Below, piece by piece: positions 60,777 through 64,000 of a stretch of 64,000 bases of DNA (the first letter of the stretch is position 1; each line of letters starts with the position of its first letter). Source of the DNA: Saprospirales bacterium GYS_P2D (lineage in GTDB: Bacteria; Bacteroidota; Bacteroidia; Chitinophagales; Saprospiraceae); contig WUUP01000006.1 of NCBI GenBank assembly GCA_009833045.1, forward strand, positions 149,369 through 213,368. The letters run 5' to 3'. The notes beneath the pieces are model-generated. The model ran no database searches, had not been told where the DNA came from, and saw only the letters and a list, made by a program, of their open reading frames with translations. Made by a program: the position numbers and the translations under genes.

Positions 60777-61493
60777 ATGGATCAATGGCTATATCTGGCT
60801 CTTGATCTGGGCTCCATTAGTGTCCCACTCTTGTTTAGCATCTTTGAGCGGCGTTTTCATTTCATACAGTACGCTCGAGAAGTATTCATTTCGATTTTGA
60901 TAGTGGCGATTCCTTTTCTGATATGGGATGCCTTCTTCACTCATAATGGTGTTTGGGGATTTAATGAAAGCTATCATTTACCTCTTGAGATATTAGGTAT
61001 GCCTTTGGAGGAGTGGATGTTTTTCTTTTGTATTCCTTTTGCCTGCATATTTACGCATGAGGTCTTGCGCTATTTTTTTCCTTGGTGGAGAGTGTCTGAT
61101 CGGTTTGCCAGATATGCTGGGATCTTGCTCTCTATAGGAGCGACACTTTTAGCTATTTTCTATTGGGATCGGTGGTATACTGTAGTGAATTTTAGCAGTT
61201 TTGCTTTGTTGATGGTTTATACAGTCAGATATAGACTGCAGTCTTTGGCCGTATATCTTCCTAGTTTCTTAGTAGTATTGATCCCTTTTTTCATAGTGAA
61301 TGGAGTCCTGACAGGCAGCTGGATCTCCGATCAAGTAGTCTGGTACAATGATGCAGAGAATCTGGGTGTACGGATGGGGACTATTCCCTTTGAGGATACT
61401 TTTTATGCTTTTACGATGCTATTTGGAGCGCAGTTGATATTTGATCATCTGGTGAGAGATAGGAGAGGGGAGAGTAGTTTGGCGGAGCTGTAG
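60777..61493 (+). CDS. crtY: Lycopene cyclase, fused CrtYcd type
   Basis: A 238-residue integral membrane cyclase of the heterodimeric-type family fused into one chain, as in Bacteroidota. Each half has about three or four membrane segments and the acidic motif: P76-L-E-E79 in MPLEEWMFF and P204-F-E-D207 in IPFEDTFYAF. It turns lycopene into beta-carotene. The ATG follows the crtZ stop directly. The symbol is given for function; the family is also called CrtYcd. This closes the cluster: crtI, crtB, crtZ, cyclase. Confidence 0.88.
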   Translation: MDQWLYLALDLGSISVPLLFSIFERRFHFIQYAREVFISILIVAIPFLIWDAFFTHNGVWGFNESYHLPLEILGMPLEEWMFFFCIPFACIFTHEVLRYFFPWWRVSDRFARYAGILLSIGATLLAIFYWDRWYTVVNFSSFALLMVYTVRYRLQSLAVYLPSFLVVLIPFFIVNGVLTGSWISDQVVWYNDAENLGVRMGTIPFEDTFYAFTMLFGAQLIFDHLVRDRRGESSLAEL

Positions 61494-61609
61494 ACCTGAT
61501 TAGGGGTCATCATCTATATGTATTCCTATAGTGTTTTACACAGTTTTCATCAGTATTCATATATTTTCTGACTATAGCTCATTGAAGATCTTTGACAAAA
61601 AGATATTCA

Positions 61610-64000
61610 ATGATGCGGTATTTCAAGTTGGCCCTAACTGTAGTTACTGGTCTGTGCTTTTTGTTCTTTTTAAGAGAGCAATATTCCGAAACGTTAGATA
61701 ATCACAAATTACCGCTTGAGCAAAGAATACTGGGTAGGTGGGAGCATGAACGAGCTCGACTCTATGATCCTAATACAGGCACTGTGCCATCGGAGAGATT
61801 GTTGACTGCTCGGAAGCACATACTGAAAAAACTATCAAACAAGGATGCTATTCCAAATATTGGCTGGGAAGAGCGTGGACCCAAGAATGTCTCAGGTCGG
61901 ACCCGAGCTATATTAGTAGATGCCCGTGATGCTACTGGAAATACGGTATTCGCAGGTGGTGTTAGTGGAGGCCTTTGGAAGAGTACTAATGGCGGTAATA
62001 GTTGGTCTGTGATAAATGACTTCTTTAATAACTTAGCTATCACATCAATAGTCCAAGATCCTAATAATCTAAACACTATATATTTTGGCACTGGAGAGTA
62101 CTGGGCATATGGGTCCGGTTTGCGAGGGATGGGTATTTATAAGAGCACTAATGGAGGGTTGACGTTTAGTCCTGTAGCCTCGACTCAGAGTAATCGAGAT
62201 TTTGACTATATCAATCGTTTAGCTGTACAAAGTTATAATGGATCGACAGTACTGTACGCTGCGACTGCCAGTACTGATAATACTCGAGGGGGACTAATGA
62301 TCAGTCAAAATGGAGGAAATTCATGGTTGATCTGGAAGGGGAATAACGGCGGCATTAATGATTTCGCCTCTGATGTAAAAGTAACTGTACCTGATCCCAC
62401 TAACCCCAACAATGGCAATAGCCGTGTACTGGCCTCTTTTGGAAATACTCAAGAGACGGATGGTATTTATTTTAGCTCCAATGGAGGTACAAGTTGGGCA
62501 GTCTATTGGGATCCACAGGATAATAATATTGGAAGAATAGATTTAGCTACATCTTCTGATCCCTATATCAATTACTGGTTTTGTGAAAGTAAAGCGAACA
62601 ACCTTTTGCCATCTCTCTTTGGGTCATATTGGAATGGGTTTAGCTATTTGATAGCTCCAATAGTGCTTCCTAATAGCCCTGGATGGTTTGACAATAGATG
62701 TGATCAGACGAGCATTGATATTACTCGAGGTCAAGACTTTTACGATTTAGCCTTAGCTGTGTCGCCTTCTAATCCATATCGATTAATTATTGGGGGGATA
62801 GACTTGTGGTTATACGAGAGAAATCCCACCTTTCTTTTTGACTCATGGCAGCAGATTAGTAATTGGGCAGGATTATGCAATTTTCCTAAAGTTCATGCAG
62901 ATCAGCATTATATTTTGTTCGAAAATAATAATGAGGTTTGGGTAGGAAATGATGGAGGTGTGTGGAAATCGAATAATGCAAATTCAAATTTTCCAACTTT
63001 TAGCTTCAAAGGGAATGATCTTAATATTACACAGTTTTATGCTTCGGATCTACATCCACAGGCGGGCAAGAATGAATATATAGCAGGCTCTCAAGATAAT
63101 GGTACTCAGTTTTTTGAGACGCAAGGGATTAATGCTACGACGGAAGTATTCGGAGGTGATGGAGCATTTTGTCATATTGATCAATCCAATCCCAATATCC
63201 AAATAGCCGCATATGTACATCAAGCTTTCGCAGTTACCCTAAATGGCTGGAGCTCGCACTCTGAGCTAAGAATACCTGGCAGCAATGGTAGATTCATTAA
63301 TCCGTCGGATTATGATGATGTGAATAAAAAACTCTATGCAGGGGATGCCCCTGGACGCTATCTACGATGGAATAATCCAAGTACAGGTGGCAACAATTAT
63401 CAAATTGTTACTGTGTCCAACTTTCCTACTAATCTGGCTGACGGTCGTGCTTGGGTAGTCCAAAACTCGCCTAACGTAAATGGACGGACTTATTTCGGGT
63501 TTGATGGAGGAAGGGTGGTGCAAGTAGATAATGCAAATACAGGCACTACTAAATCGGGAAAAATAATATTTGATCTCAATATGGGAAATGGCCACGCCGT
63601 ATCATGCGTCGAGATAGAAGATGACAATGAGAATCATATGCTGGTGACCTTGTCCAATTATGGGATTACAAGTATCTACGAATCATATAATGCTCAATCA
63701 GCTAATCCAAGCTGGACTGCTGTAGAAGGTAATCTACCTGATCTACCAGTGAGATGGGCGATGTTCAATCCTAACAATGCTGACCAAGCACTAATCGCTA
63801 CAGAGCTGGGCGTATGGAGTACTGATAATCTAAATGGAGCGAATACGGACTGGGACCCTACTAATCTCGGATTGGCGAATACCAGGATCGATATGCTGAA
63901 GTATAGGAAGTCAGATCACCAAGTCATAGCGGCCACTCATGGCAGAGGGCTGTATACTACTGATGATTTTAATCTGGGCTGCAATCCTAATTTCTCTCTA
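61610..64000 (+). CDS. Large sortilin/BNR-type beta-propeller protein, 3' end beyond window
   Basis: The frame is open from ATG 61610 to base 64000 (797 codons) without a stop. A signal-type N-terminus (MMRYFKLALTVVTGLCFLFFL) is followed by a processed-looking region and then blades of the VPS10/BNR type: GGVSGGLWKSTNGGNSW, GIYKSTNGGLTFSPV, IYFSSNGGTSW, VWVGNDGGVWKSNN and THGRGLYTTDD. Such proteins in Bacteroidota usually end in a T9SS sorting domain, which would lie past the edge. Asn-rich and more A/T-rich than the carotenoid genes. It probably acts at the cell surface; ligand unknown. Confidence 0.85.
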   Translation, partial: MMRYFKLALTVVTGLCFLFFLREQYSETLDNHKLPLEQRILGRWEHERARLYDPNTGTVPSERLLTARKHILKKLSNKDAIPNIGWEERGPKNVSGRTRAILVDARDATGNTVFAGGVSGGLWKSTNGGNSWSVINDFFNNLAITSIVQDPNNLNTIYFGTGEYWAYGSGLRGMGIYKSTNGGLTFSPVASTQSNRDFDYINRLAVQSYNGSTVLYAATASTDNTRGGLMISQNGGNSWLIWKGNNGGINDFASDVKVTVPDPTNPNNGNSRVLASFGNTQETDGIYFSSNGGTSWAVYWDPQDNNIGRIDLATSSDPYINYWFCESKANNLLPSLFGSYWNGFSYLIAPIVLPNSPGWFDNRCDQTSIDITRGQDFYDLALAVSPSNPYRLIIGGIDLWLYERNPTFLFDSWQQISNWAGLCNFPKVHADQHYILFENNNEVWVGNDGGVWKSNNANSNFPTFSFKGNDLNITQFYASDLHPQAGKNEYIAGSQDNGTQFFETQGINATTEVFGGDGAFCHIDQSNPNIQIAAYVHQAFAVTLNGWSSHSELRIPGSNGRFINPSDYDDVNKKLYAGDAPGRYLRWNNPSTGGNNYQIVTVSNFPTNLADGRAWVVQNSPNVNGRTYFGFDGGRVVQVDNANTGTTKSGKIIFDLNMGNGHAVSCVEIEDDNENHMLVTLSNYGITSIYESYNAQSANPSWTAVEGNLPDLPVRWAMFNPNNADQALIATELGVWSTDNLNGANTDWDPTNLGLANTRIDMLKYRKSDHQVIAATHGRGLYTTDDFNLGCNPNFSL

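Noticed and set aside
61762-62091. 109-codon minus-strand frame inside the propeller gene
   Set aside because: The plus frame is clearly coding and runs without a stop to the window edge.
1-64000. Search for tRNA, rRNA, tmRNA and integrase or phage genes
   Set aside because: None could be supported by eye in any intergenic region.

Overview
The window reads as a chromosomal segment of a free-living Bacteroidota bacterium, most likely near the Saprospiria/Chitinophagia. The evidence is a PorP/SprF-family protein, a C-terminal type IX secretion (T9SS) sorting domain on a giant repeat protein, several SPII lipoproteins, exact matches to the Bacteroidota -7 promoter element TAnnTTTG, and no visible purine-rich ribosome binding sites. 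I see no rRNA, tRNA, CRISPR array, prophage or replication origin.

Layout. 1-2181: two GT4 glycosyltransferases, the first cut by the left edge. 2200-6018: a PorP/SprF protein, an NlpC/P60 hydrolase with an unusual start, a histidine kinase and a DUF4136 lipoprotein. 6119-12217: a complete marR-HlyD-RND-TolC efflux operon. 12351-15126: housekeeping enzymes and a DedA protein. 15364-23511: a 2715-residue T9SS-exported protein with 20 modules in an exactly periodic array. 23585-27673: a DnaJ/CbpA-like chaperone, a fructosamine-kinase-like protein, a GAF histidine kinase and an ankyrin protein. 28046-31868: a nitric-oxide sensing module (H-NOX, hybrid histidine kinase, LytTR regulator). 32015-44650: a flippase, an Mrr endonuclease, a GT4 and a tightly packed run of a multi-membrane GT-C-like protein, a SPOR lipoprotein, a membrane-anchored GH5-like hydrolase and a TPR/beta-barrel outer-membrane protein. 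44652-49150: a PQQ/cytochrome c lipoprotein, small proteins, a Y1 transposase (RAYT-like) beside REP-like hairpins, and a Tll0287-like c-type haem protein. 49250-56757: modC and modB separated from modA by about 5.2 kb holding a ParDE pair and unrelated genes. 56895-61493: a K+ channel followed by a carotenoid cluster (crtI, crtB, crtZ, CrtYcd-type cyclase). 61610 to the right edge: a large beta-propeller protein that runs out of the window.

How the parts may work together. The strongest candidate for an undescribed system is 28046-44650: an NO sensor and two-component output directly beside what looks like an exopolysaccharide assembly and export locus. That locus has the same kinds of parts as Pel or cellulose systems (glycosyltransferase, flippase, integral membrane polymerase candidate, periplasmic hydrolase, lipoprotein, TPR porin), but none of the Pel or Bcs proteins themselves was recognised. 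NO control of this locus is inference from gene order only. The efflux operon is probably controlled by its own MarR protein, and the carotenoid genes could make a zeaxanthin-type pigment if GGPP synthase is encoded elsewhere.
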